Part shown: positions 8,094 through 16,510 of the stretch, piece by piece | How the letters are laid out: each line of letters opens with the position of its first letter | Position numbering within the stretch: the first letter of the stretch is position 1 | From: Pusillimonas sp. TS35 | GTDB lineage: Bacteria; Pseudomonadota; Gammaproteobacteria; Burkholderiales; Burkholderiaceae_B | Assembly: GCF_009857885.1 (NCBI RefSeq) | Contig: NZ_WWER01000012.1 | Span: 1 to 40,789, forward strand | Direction of reading: 5' to 3' | DNA: 40,789 bases | Position numbers and translations under genes: made by a program | Notes under the pieces: generated by a model | What the model was told of the DNA's origin: nothing | Seen by the model: only the letters and a program-made list of their open reading frames with translations | The model's database searches: none

Positions 8094-8433
8094 GGTATTT
8101 CAGCGAATTTGGCGTTGGTGTCGACCAGAGTCGGGCGAACAACTTGGCTGAATAGTCAGTCAGCAAGCATGAACCATCGGTGGTTGCGCTAATCGGCAGG
8201 CGGCCTGGCCGGCCGCCGGAGCTTGTGAGTGTCCGCTTAGACCGCGAGGACTCGTAGCCCGTGCGGCAGGTTTCGCGGTGGACCGGTCTTCTGGATGTCT
8301 GCTCAAGCGGGAAACCGAGCGTCGGCAGTTGGCCGAAAGCGGCTGTTATGAGTTCAGTTGAGGCTTGAACAGACAGCGTATGTCAGATCAAGCCTCTGTT
8401 AATAAAATTTATCCATTAGATATTTCAAATTAC
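8094..8433. other. Intergenic region with two perfect hairpins
   Basis: No gene seen. GGCGGCC (8199-8205) pairs with GGCCGCC (8211-8217) around a 5-base loop, and GAGGCTTGA (8360-8368) pairs with TCAAGCCTC (8388-8396). The second lies just beyond the stop of the minus-strand gene ending at 8434 and may act as its terminator, though no clean T-run follows on that strand. Confidence 0.4.
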
Positions 8434-8778
8434 CTAATAACCTTTTTTGGGGAAAATACGAATATTTCCTATTTCAGCAGCTGGAATATCTAACCATTCG
8501 CTAAAAACATCAAAGCCAAAAAAATCCTCTAAATCGAAACTTATATTCGAATTCCCAATAACGCGATCATTTTTGTCATACACAACAATCTTTATGGAAA
8601 AGTCGTCCTTTGCGCTGTCTTCTTTGACAGCTTGAAGCTCCCCCCGCACGCTGAGACTCATATATTCGAAATCATCATCTCGGTCCAAAAAGACTGAGAT
8701 ACCCGTTAGCGAAACCCCTGTTTTTTCTTCAAAAACAGGCATGCGCTCCACTAGTAAAGTCAAATCGCTCGTACCCAT
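8434..8778 (-). CDS. Hypothetical protein, 114 residues
   Basis: A small acidic protein with alternating hydrophobic strands (for example SIKIVVYDKNDRVIGNSN near residues 61-78), consistent with a beta-sandwich of the FxLYD kind. I do not recognise the family with confidence. The ATG at 8778 has an AGGAT element upstream. The coding segment is clearly more AT-rich than the neighbouring HigA-fusion gene, suggesting separate acquisition. No signal peptide or membrane segment is evident. Confidence 0.55.
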   Translation of the reverse strand: MGTSDLTLLVERMPVFEEKTGVSLTGISVFLDRDDDFEYMSLSVRGELQAVKEDSAKDDFSIKIVVYDKNDRVIGNSNISFDLEDFFGFDVFSEWLDIPAAEIGNIRIFPKKGY

Positions 8779-8851
8779 TAATCCATCCTCAACAGTTAAA
8801 AAAACAAGCCCCCAAATCTCTATGTAGTGCCGTCAAAACGTAACGCGATAC

Positions 8852-8866
8852 TCCTAAAATATAGGA
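8852..8866. repeat. Small palindrome upstream of the 114-residue gene
   Basis: TCCTA-aaata-TAGGA sits about 75 bases upstream of the ATG at 8778, in the expected promoter area; on the minus strand its centre reads TATATTT, a possible -10 box. It may be an operator. Confidence 0.3.
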
Positions 8867-8996
8867 ATCCTCCGCTAAAGCGACTAACTCAATTCAAAGG
8901 ACAGCGCTGCCAGCTGATACCGGCCTCGACCTATTACTTCGGCCTATTGAGACACCCATGGGAACAATCGCACCCATACGCATACGGCTCCTAGAC

Positions 8997-9674
8997 TCAA
9001 CGCTCCGACCTCTTGCTCTTAGGCAGCATGCGGACGTAAGGAAGAAACGTCGGCATCTGAGGCATGGGCTCGGACTTCGCTCTGAGCCTTGTCCATTCAC
9101 CGCGAAACCTAGCCAACAAATGGCCTACCTGACGACGCACAAGACGAAAGCCCGGTGCACGGCTCATGTCAGAGATCAGCTTCTCAGCTCTGGCTCGATC
9201 GCACCTACCCGGCGCGGCTGAACAAATACGGCGGATCTGCTCATGCCATCGTGACACCGTGGCGCGGGTCATCTGCCATGACCACCCTACCCCATCGTGC
9301 ACAAGCTCATAGCCATCCAACTCCAGGCGTTTTGACCGAGCGGCGCCTTCTGGCTGCAATGGGATGAGCCGTTCCGCCTCCACGACACGACCTTTGCCCT
9401 CAGACACCAGCAGCACCCACCAAAATGGAGCCTTGCCTTCGATTGCAGTCGGCCGTTCGTATACCCAGAAATCAACCGTAGCGAGGCCTGCACGGCGTCG
9501 CTTGCTCTTGGTACCTGGCTTTAGATCGGTCTCGTACCGATCTTGCATCTTGCGCATAAATCGCTCGGCTGTTGTCTCATCATCAAGCTCTCCCGACACG
9601 TATCGAGTGACCGTTCCACGGGCTGCAGCAAGCTGGATTCTCTGCATCAAATACGCTTTGCGATTCAATCTCAT
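8997..9674 (-). CDS. Basic hypothetical protein, 225 residues, divergent from the giant-RNA region
   Basis: I do not recognise this family. The protein is strongly basic: an Arg/Lys cluster KSKRRR is near residues 56-61, a C-terminal arginine-rich stretch includes RLVRRQVGHLLARFRGEW, and the end is KSKRSER. The middle (FWVYERPTAIEGKAPFWWVLLVSEGKG) looks like a small beta domain. The ATG at 9674 is preceded by AAGGA at good spacing. The gene is divergent from the structured-RNA region (from about 9840), with a perfect 20-bp palindrome between. A nucleic-acid-binding role, perhaps with that RNA, is only an inference from charge and position. Confidence 0.6.
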   Translation of the reverse strand: MRLNRKAYLMQRIQLAAARGTVTRYVSGELDDETTAERFMRKMQDRYETDLKPGTKSKRRRAGLATVDFWVYERPTAIEGKAPFWWVLLVSEGKGRVVEAERLIPLQPEGAARSKRLELDGYELVHDGVGWSWQMTRATVSRWHEQIRRICSAAPGRCDRARAEKLISDMSRAPGFRLVRRQVGHLLARFRGEWTRLRAKSEPMPQMPTFLPYVRMLPKSKRSER

Positions 9675-9755
9675 AAAGCATCCTTACTGGTTTTATAGGG
9701 CTATTTGTCCGTCTTAGCCGATTCGAAAAAACACATACATTCAATGCAATAAATA

Positions 9756-9771
9756 AAGGTTCCACAACCTT
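9756..9771. repeat. Hairpin AAGGTT-CCAC-AACCTT
   Basis: A 6-bp perfect stem with a 4-base loop in the divergent intergenic region, just before the 20-bp palindrome. Possibly part of the regulatory region. Confidence 0.35.
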
Positions 9772-9775
9772 GCGA

Positions 9776-9795
9776 CTTTGTGAGATCTCACAAAG
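9776..9795. promoter_or_regulatory. Perfect 20-bp palindrome, likely operator
   Basis: CTTTGTGAGATCTCACAAAG is a perfect palindrome midway between the divergent 225-residue gene and the structured-RNA region. Its half-site TGTGA resembles a CRP site, but the spacing is 4 rather than 6 bases, so another dimeric regulator is more likely. Confidence 0.55.
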
Positions 9796-9839
9796 ACTCA
9801 CTCTTGCTACCGCGCAGAAATCGCTGCATTCTAGCCACG

Positions 9840-10963
9840 ACGAATCGCAAAACCAGGTCGCCAACCTGGACACACACGCCAGCCATCGGCGCGTCTTGTC
9901 CGGGCTCGCCACCTGGACAAAATGCGCAAAGTCACCGACGCAGCAGGCGCCACCTGCTGCGGAACCGCTGAAGCCGCGTGCCTCTAACAGGGCTGGCGCG
10001 GCTACGAAGGGCGCTGGGGGTGGGAACCACCTCCTTCGACCCAATCCATGGCCTGCGCCGCAACGTGCAGGCCAGCAGTCTCCACGACAAGGAGGGGCGA
10101 CTACGAAACGGGCCTGGGTAGGAAATGACCCAGTGACCCTGACAGTTTGGGAAAGTCGGTGAAAGCCCGACCCTCGGGGCCTAGCGAAAGTGGGCGACGA
10201 GTGCAACACCTGGAGGCTGAGGGCGTCAGTGATGGCGTCAGGCATGCGGGAGAAATCTAGGCATGCTGGCACCTATCGAAAGATGGGGCCGCTGGATAGC
10301 TCAATCAGGTAAAGGCACCGTTCAGGTGCTGTGTTGAGGCATAGGAAGGCAGGGCCGCAGTCGCGGTAAGCAAGCAGCGTTGAAGCGCATCGGCAGTACC
10401 GCATCCGTTATGGAACCTTGGGAGCGAGAAACCCTGGAAACGGGGGTAGGGTCAGAGACCTAGATAAATCCGATGTGGCCGAGCTGGCTGTCGTTCGATG
10501 CCGTAGTACTGACTGTCTAAGTAGGGAAGGTCTCGGCAGATCGTGGGGGTGGCACCCTGCGGAATTATCTGCCAAGACTGGGAGATGGCTTGAGTAGTGC
10601 CGCCGCGCGAGCGGTGGGCAGACCATGGGGGCAGACTTGCTGGATGTTCCTATCGGCGAAAGAGCCAAGCGGTAACTGGTGACTTGATAGCGTGTTTTGT
10701 GAAACCGCCCCTTGGCCGGGGCATTAACTTTGCGAGGAGGGTTGCGGAGACGAAAACTCGGTTGGCCCCGGGTGATCGAACCGATCTGAAGAGGTATTGG
10801 CTTTATCTGTGGTACTTAGGTGTTCATTTTGACCGGTACCGGACATTCCGGCTGTTCCGTGGCATTGCCACACAGATGGCGTCTACTGACCCATCACACA
10901 GGGCTCTACTTCTTATTGAGGCATCCCAATACCTCGGTCATTTTTTTGACCGAGGTATTTTTT
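9840..10963 (+). ncRNA. Candidate giant structured non-coding RNA (about 1.1 kb)
   Basis: This stretch lacks convincing protein genes but is dense with perfect stems. Pairs include 9853-9858/9864-9869, 9896-9901/9915-9920, 9940-9947/9953-9960, 9972-9978/9997-10003, 10049-10056/10067-10074, 10114-10119/10128-10133, 10155-10159/10167-10171, 10179-10183/10191-10195, 10239-10247/10261-10268 (one bulge), 10315-10319/10325-10329, 10707-10711/10718-10722 and 10774-10778/10782-10786. Two hairpins close with GAAA tetraloops: CCTATC-GAAA-GATGGG (10272-10287) and CCCTG-GAAA-CGGGG (10432-10445). Further GCGAAAG segments occur at 10184 and 10657. GNRA loops on the plus strand fix the orientation. The loop CGCCA recurs at 9859 and 9948 and within the 9896-9920 hairpin. 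An intrinsic terminator closes the unit at 10928-10963. Size and style recall GOLLD/ROOL-type ornate RNAs of mobile elements; membership is not shown. The 5' end is uncertain. Confidence 0.6.
10928..10963 (+). terminator. Strong intrinsic terminator of the candidate giant RNA
   Basis: AATACCTCGGTCA (10928-10940) pairs perfectly over 13 bases with TGACCGAGGTATT (10947-10959), followed by a T-run to about 10963. It ends plus-strand transcription after the structured region; no protein gene precedes it on this strand. Confidence 0.85.
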
Positions 10964-11653
10964 CTTGTGCGCACAAAACAATGTCTCGGCGCTCCAGCGC
11001 CTTGTCCGTCAGCGTCAAGATTCAGCTCGACGGTTCCTTGCGTGCAGGACTTGGCTCTTGTGGGCGCTGCTCGTATCGGAAATAGTGCCAAGCTGAGCCC
11101 ATCCCTAAGCCGCCAAAGACGACGAGCAAGATCGTAACAGCGAGAATAGCGCTGAAGGTCATTTCACAGTCCTTTAATGTTGTTTACTACATTCCGCTTG
11201 GAACTCAAGCATCCATAAAAAATGCGAGACAGCTACCGCGATGCCGACGAACTTTCAAGGTGTCTCGATAAACGAGAGTCGAGAGTCAACAAATAACTGT
11301 TAATGATTATGACTCATAAACACTAGGTTCTTATGGCAGTCGGCCAGGTCGCGCCACGACCTGATGCTGCCTCTTCACAATCTCTCATGGCCAAGCCATG
11401 CCCGTCCACCGCCCCTGAACGGTGCCGGAGCACGCTCCATCTTTCGATAGGATCTGATCGCCACCGGAGGGCTGGCCGAGCAAAAAAAGCAAATGTGCCT
11501 GAACACCCCTCTCTGCCCTTAACCGGGCAGGGAGGCAAGGCCCTTCTTTCACCGAAAGACGGCTAGGCTTGCGCTTTGTTTGCACCACTCCCAGTCGCCT
11601 GATAACAGCCCTTCCGACAGCAGGCGCCCAAGACACGGGTACCCCGCTAAAAT
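10964..11653. other. Intergenic region before the restriction-modification operon
   Basis: No gene recognised in about 690 bases. A hairpin CTCTGCCC/GGGCAGGG lies near 11511-11532 without a T-run. A run of A at about 11481-11487 and AT-rich sequence near 11180-11330 may hold promoter elements, but none is clear. Confidence 0.4.
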
Positions 11654-12343
11654 ATGACAAATTCAACACACTTCCTTACAGAGAACATGCGTCTAGTCAA
11701 GTCAAAACAACGGGTAGCCGACCACGGGGAGGTCTTTACTCCCGCCTGGATGGTCGAAGCCATGCTTGACTTGGTTAAAGGCGAAACCGAGCGCATCGAT
11801 TCCCGATTCTTGGAACCCGCCTGCGGCAGCGGTAACTTTCTCGTGCAAATATTACGGCGCAAGCTGGCCGCCGTCGAAATCAAGTTCAGTAAGTCTGACT
11901 TCGAGAAACACCAATATGCGCTGCTGGCGTTGATGTGCATCTACGGTATCGAACTGCTGCCCGACAACATCGCTGAATGCCGTGAGAACGTGCTGGAAAT
12001 CCTCGCGGAGTATCTGAGGCTGGACGAATCGACCGACCTATACCGCGCAGCCAGCTATGTACTGTCGCAGAACATAGTCCACGGCGATGCACTTACCATG
12101 CGCAACAGCAATAACCAGCCCATCACCTTTGCCGAATGGGGCTACCTCGGCAAGGGAAAATTCCAGCGTCGTGACTTCCGTTTTGATGTCCTGACAGGCT
12201 CGTCGGCGTTCAGTGCTGAAGGCTCCCTCTTCGCCCACCTCGGCAAGCACGAAATCTTCACCCCTATTAAGACCTACCCGCCGATGACAATTGGCGACAT
12301 CGCGGCCCTTTCGCGTGGTCAATCATCGAAGGAGCCTGTGTGA
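11654..12343 (+). CDS. N-6 adenine DNA methylase-like subunit lacking an NPPY motif
   Basis: 229 residues with the front half of a gamma-type adenine methyltransferase: GEVFTP (25-30), the SAM-binding motif I FLEPACGSGNF (52-62), and VHGDALTM later. Where FDVIxxNPPY is expected the sequence reads FDVLTGSSAF, so the catalytic motif IV is degenerate. It probably cannot methylate alone. The next gene has the reverse pattern (intact NPPY, unusual motif I), so the two may work as a complementary pair or this one may bind SAM or DNA as an accessory subunit. The stop overlaps the next start (GTGTGA). First gene of a three-gene RM operon. Confidence 0.75.
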   Translation: MTNSTHFLTENMRLVKSKQRVADHGEVFTPAWMVEAMLDLVKGETERIDSRFLEPACGSGNFLVQILRRKLAAVEIKFSKSDFEKHQYALLALMCIYGIELLPDNIAECRENVLEILAEYLRLDESTDLYRAASYVLSQNIVHGDALTMRNSNNQPITFAEWGYLGKGKFQRRDFRFDVLTGSSAFSAEGSLFAHLGKHEIFTPIKTYPPMTIGDIAALSRGQSSKEPV

Positions 12344-13929
12344 GCGAGACGCAAGCCAGCTTTACCCTACGTGGGCGCAACCCAGATGCGTTGACTTGCA
12401 TCGCCAATCTCTCGAATGACGAGGTGTTCACGCCACCGACGTTCGCCAGCAAAATGCTGGACAGCATTGCCGCAGCATGGGCAACAGACCACGATGGCGC
12501 GAACATCTGGGAAAACCCGGCCGTGAAGTTTCTTGACCCGGTTGCCAAAAGTGGCGTGTTTCTACGCGAAATTACCACACGACTGTCGAAAGGGCTGGCA
12601 GCCACGATGCCAGACTTGCAATCGCGCGTCGATCACATCCTCACCAAGCAAGTGTTCGGCATAGGTATCACGCATCTGACAAGCCTCTTGGCGCGACGTA
12701 GTGTTTACTGCAGTAAATACGCTAACGGCGCACACTCCATAGCTAAATCGTTCGCCAGCGACGCAGGGAATATCTGGTTTAGGCGCACGGAGCATACATG
12801 GAACGACACCAAGTGTGTTTACTGCGGTGCACCGAAGTCCATTTTTGACCGCGCGGAAGGCCTAGAAACCCATGCCTATGCGTTCATTCATACCAACGAC
12901 ATCAAAACTCGGCTTGCCGAGATGTTTGGGGGAAATATGCAGTTCGACGTCATCATCGGTAATCCACCCTATCAGATGACCGGTGGTGCTGGAGGGACTA
13001 GTGACTCATCCATTTATCACCTGTTCGTTCAGCAGGCCATGCAGTTGGAGCCACGCTATCTCAGCATGGTAATGCCGTCACGGTGGCTGGCTGGCGGCAG
13101 GGGGATGGACGAATTTCGCCAGACAATGCTGACTGGGCGGCATATGCGCGAGTTGGTTGATTACCCCGCGGCAAGCGACGTGTTCCCAGGAGTGGAAATT
13201 AAGGCCGGAGTCTGTTACTTCCTATGGGATGCCAGTCACGACGGCGACTGCAACGTGACAACGGTACGTGGCACAGAAACTATTGGGCCGCAAACACGCA
13301 ATCTAGGCGAGTACGACGTATTTGTCCGCGATGGACGAGCCATCTCTATCTTGCACAAAGTACTGAAGCAAGAGGAACCATCCATCAATACAATCCTGAC
13401 ACGAGACACAACATTTGGGTTGGCATCGAACTTTGATGGTTTTCACGAACAGCAACAACAGGGCGACATCCCGCTGTACTACATTCGGAGGATGAAGCGC
13501 CATGTTGGTTATGTTAGTAAAAGCACCATACACAAGAACGAGCATCTGATAGACAAGTGGAAGGTACTTGTTCCAAAAGCATACAACGGCGGCGATTCCG
13601 TCCCGCATCAGATTCTCGGAAAGCCCCAAATCGCGCCATCGCCGTCCGTATGCACACAATCATTCATGCTTTTCCATGCTGACACAAAAAAGGCAGCTAA
13701 AAGCATTCTGTCATACTATACAACCCGATTTTTTCGGTTCCTTGTTTCGCAGCGGAAAATCACCCAGGACGCGTTGTATTCAACTTATTCGTGGGTTCCT
13801 GTGCAGACCTGGAATAAAACATGGACTGACACGGCACTCTATGAGAAATACGGCATAACAAAGGACGAACAGGCTTATATAGAATCGCAGGTCAAGCCTA
13901 TGATTCTTGGTGATACCGATGATGAATAA
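12340..13929 (+). CDS. Eco57I-like N-6 adenine DNA methyltransferase subunit
   Basis: 529 residues. The GTG start at 12340 overlaps the previous stop and has AAGGAG five bases upstream. Motif X-like EVFTPP is at 28-33, a motif I variant FLDPVAKSGVFLREI at 64-78 (the usual DPxxGxG reads DPVAKSG), and the catalytic NPPY at 208-211 in FDVIIGNPPYQ. A CVYC pair (159-162) may bind zinc with an upstream cysteine. The C-terminal half should hold target recognition and helicase contact. It would methylate adenine in the system's target and protect self DNA from the nuclease-helicase encoded next. Confidence 0.85.
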   Translation: MSETQASFTLRGRNPDALTCIANLSNDEVFTPPTFASKMLDSIAAAWATDHDGANIWENPAVKFLDPVAKSGVFLREITTRLSKGLAATMPDLQSRVDHILTKQVFGIGITHLTSLLARRSVYCSKYANGAHSIAKSFASDAGNIWFRRTEHTWNDTKCVYCGAPKSIFDRAEGLETHAYAFIHTNDIKTRLAEMFGGNMQFDVIIGNPPYQMTGGAGGTSDSSIYHLFVQQAMQLEPRYLSMVMPSRWLAGGRGMDEFRQTMLTGRHMRELVDYPAASDVFPGVEIKAGVCYFLWDASHDGDCNVTTVRGTETIGPQTRNLGEYDVFVRDGRAISILHKVLKQEEPSINTILTRDTTFGLASNFDGFHEQQQQGDIPLYYIRRMKRHVGYVSKSTIHKNEHLIDKWKVLVPKAYNGGDSVPHQILGKPQIAPSPSVCTQSFMLFHADTKKAAKSILSYYTTRFFRFLVSQRKITQDALYSTYSWVPVQTWNKTWTDTALYEKYGITKDEQAYIESQVKPMILGDTDDE

Positions 13930-16459
13930 ACCCATCGACGAGATTCTCGCGCCCAAGCCAACTGCCAGACCACGTATCTACGCCTATTCCATCTCTGATA
14001 CAGCCCACAAGGGTCTGCTCAAGGTTGGTCAGACCACGCGCAATGTCAAGCAGCGTATCGCCGAGCAGCTCAAGACCGCCGCCATCAAAAACTACACCAT
14101 CGAACTCGACGAACCCGCAGAACGCGATGATGGCAGCCTTTTCAGCGACCACCAAGTACGCGCCGCACTCGTTCGCAAAGGCCATGAAAACACCGAACTA
14201 GAATGGGTGCGATGCACAGTCAAGGATATTCGAACTGTCCTGACCGGGTTGCGTACCGGCCAACAATTCAGCGGCACACACCACGAAACCTTCCCCATGC
14301 GTCGGGAGCAGGCAGAGGCCGTCGATAAGACCTACGACTACTACCACTCAATCTGGGCCGAGAACAGGAATGCGGTCCCACGATTCCTATGGAATGCGAA
14401 GATGCGTTTCGGCAAGACCTTCACCAGCTACCAGTTGGCGAAGAGGCTCAAAGCGAAGCGTATATTGGTCGTGACCTTCAAACCTGCCGTGGAAGATGCC
14501 TGGCAAGCCGACTTGGAAAGCCATGCTGACTTCGACGGCTGGCAGTATCGATCCAACCATACGGGAGTCGATCCGACTCAGGCTGACAAGAACAAACCTT
14601 TGGTCTACTTCGGCTCCTTCCAAGATTTGTTGGGCCGTGATGCAACAGGCAACATAAAGCCCAAGAACGAATGGCTGCATACTGTGAATTGGGACTTGGT
14701 CGTCTTTGACGAGTACCACTTCGGCGCATGGCGCGAGACGGCCAAAGAACTCTTCGAAGGCGAAGAAGAATCCGTCGCCAGGAAAGAAGCCAAACTGGAG
14801 TACGCGGGCGGCCTGGAAGATGTGAACGAAGACCTGGGCGTACTCTCGGAAAAGGAAGCCGACTTTCTGCCCATCACGACCAAAGCGTACCTCTACCTAT
14901 CGGGAACACCTTTCAAAGCACTCGCCACGGGGGAGTTCATCGAAGAACAGATTTTCAACTGGACGTACACCGACGAACAGCGCGCCAAGGAAGAATTCGC
15001 CGCACATCACCCTGACAAGCGCAATCCATATGCTGCCCTGCCACAGCTGCGCCTGCTCACGTATCAGATGCCCGATGAACTGCTGGCTATTGCCAGCGGT
15101 GGTGAGTTCGATGAATTCGATCTCAACGAGTTCTTCTCAGCAACAGGCACGGGCAAGACCGCGCAGTTCAAGCACAAAAGCGATGTGCAGAAATGGCTGG
15201 ATATCATCCGTGGCCAATATGCGCCCAAGGCAGTAGAAGGTCTCAAGACCGGCTCGCGCCCACCGTTCCCATATTCGGACAATCGACTGCTGCCCTATTT
15301 GCAGCATTCGTTTTGGTTCCTGCCCAACGTGTCATCCTGCCATGCAATGGCAAACCTGCTGACAGAGAGGCACAATACATTCTGGCGCGGCTATAAGGTG
15401 CTCTTGGCGGCAGGGGCACAGGCTGGCATTGGTCTGGAAGCCTTGCCACCCGTACGTGCAGCCATCGGCAGCGGTTTTGATACCAAAACCATTACCCTGT
15501 CATGTGGCAAGCTCACCACGGGCGTAACCGTGGCGCAATGGTCGTCCATCCTGATGCTGCGAAATCTGAAGTCGCCCGAGACGTACTTCCAGGCAGCGTT
15601 CCGTGTGCAATCACCGTGGTCGATCAAGAACCCCAACGGCGACAACCCAAACGAAGAAGAAATCCTCAAGCCCGTGTGCTTTGTCTTTGACTTTGCGCCC
15701 ACCCGAGCATTGCGGCAACTTTCCGAATACGGTATTGGTCTCTCGCCCAACGAATCGAACCCCGAAAACGCCGTCAAAGAGTTGGTGTCGTTTCTTCCCG
15801 TTCTGGCCTATGACGGCGCAAACATGACGCAGATCGACGCTGGCGGCATTCTCGATATTGCGATGGCTGGCACATCGGCCACCCTGCTTGCCCGCAAGTG
15901 GGAAAGCGCGCTGCTCGTGAATGTGGACAACGACACACTGCGCCGCATCATGAACAACCCCGAGGCGATGGCCGCCGTGGAACGCATCGAAGGCTGGCGG
16001 TCGCTGGGCGACAATGTGCTGGAGACCATCATCAACAAGAGCGAGAAGGTCAAAGACCTCAAGAACAGGGCGAAGGAGCGCGACCTCACGGACAAGCAGA
16101 AAAAGCAACTTACCGATGAAGAGAAGGAATACAAATCCAAACGCAAGATGGTGCAAGAAAAACTGATCAAGTTCGCCACGCGCATCCCGGCCTTCATGTA
16201 CCTGACCGACTTCCGAGAGAACACGCTACGCGATGTCATCACGAAGCTGGAACCAGACCTATTCCTCGCCGTTACGGGCCTGACCGTGCAGGATTTCCAC
16301 CTATTGGTGCAACTCAAGGTGTTCAACACCGAACAGATGAACCAAGCCGTGTTCGCGTTCCGGCGCTATGAGGATGCTGGCCTTGCTTACACAGGCATTG
16401 AATCGCACCCTGGCCTAACCCATTACGGCCTGTATGACACTGTGGTGGCAAAAGAGTAG
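13919..16459 (+). CDS. Restriction subunit: GIY-YIG/T5orf172-type nuclease fused to a DEAD-like helicase
   Basis: 846 residues from the ATG at 13919, overlapping the methylase gene by 11 bases. The N-terminal YAYSISD...LLKVGQTTR (21-41) is the GIY-YIG/T5orf172 pattern with the downstream Arg. The helicase core starts at about 125: Walker A as AKMRFGKT (160-167), strand RILVVTF (181-187), motif II DEYH (264-267), and YLSGTP as motif III. A Lys/Glu-rich coiled coil lies near residues 700-750. The arrangement of two methylase-type subunits plus one nuclease-helicase is a multi-subunit RM system: the helicase would translocate from unmodified sites and the GIY-YIG domain cut. The RM class name is uncertain. 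Confidence 0.8.
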   Translation: MMNKPIDEILAPKPTARPRIYAYSISDTAHKGLLKVGQTTRNVKQRIAEQLKTAAIKNYTIELDEPAERDDGSLFSDHQVRAALVRKGHENTELEWVRCTVKDIRTVLTGLRTGQQFSGTHHETFPMRREQAEAVDKTYDYYHSIWAENRNAVPRFLWNAKMRFGKTFTSYQLAKRLKAKRILVVTFKPAVEDAWQADLESHADFDGWQYRSNHTGVDPTQADKNKPLVYFGSFQDLLGRDATGNIKPKNEWLHTVNWDLVVFDEYHFGAWRETAKELFEGEEESVARKEAKLEYAGGLEDVNEDLGVLSEKEADFLPITTKAYLYLSGTPFKALATGEFIEEQIFNWTYTDEQRAKEEFAAHHPDKRNPYAALPQLRLLTYQMPDELLAIASGGEFDEFDLNEFFSATGTGKTAQFKHKSDVQKWLDIIRGQYAPKAVEGLKTGSRPPFPYSDNRLLPYLQHSFWFLPNVSSCHAMANLLTERHNTFWRGYKVLLAAGAQAGIGLEALPPVRAAIGSGFDTKTITLSCGKLTTGVTVAQWSSILMLRNLKSPETYFQAAFRVQSPWSIKNPNGDNPNEEEILKPVCFVFDFAPTRALRQLSEYGIGLSPNESNPENAVKELVSFLPVLAYDGANMTQIDAGGILDIAMAGTSATLLARKWESALLVNVDNDTLRRIMNNPEAMAAVERIEGWRSLGDNVLETIINKSEKVKDLKNRAKERDLTDKQKKQLTDEEKEYKSKRKMVQEKLIKFATRIPAFMYLTDFRENTLRDVITKLEPDLFLAVTGLTVQDFHLLVQLKVFNTEQMNQAVFAFRRYEDAGLAYTGIESHPGLTHYGLYDTVVAKE

Positions 16460-16510
16460 TAATCGAAACTAAGTAAGCCATCTATTCAAGCACTCGTATG
16501 TAAATTTCGA

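Noticed and set aside
9776-9795. CRP binding site
   Set aside because: Half-sites TGTGA/TCACA are present, but the spacer is 4 bases instead of 6.
9840-10963. Group II or group I intron, RNase P RNA or tmRNA as explanation of the structured region
   Set aside because: I see no domain V hairpin, no group I core elements, no RNase P CR core and no tmRNA tag frame; no intron-encoded protein is adjacent. A database search could overturn this.
10597-11085. 162-codon frame inside and beyond the structured-RNA region
   Set aside because: It crosses the strong terminator at 10928-10963 and shows no domain; the stems explain the sequence better.
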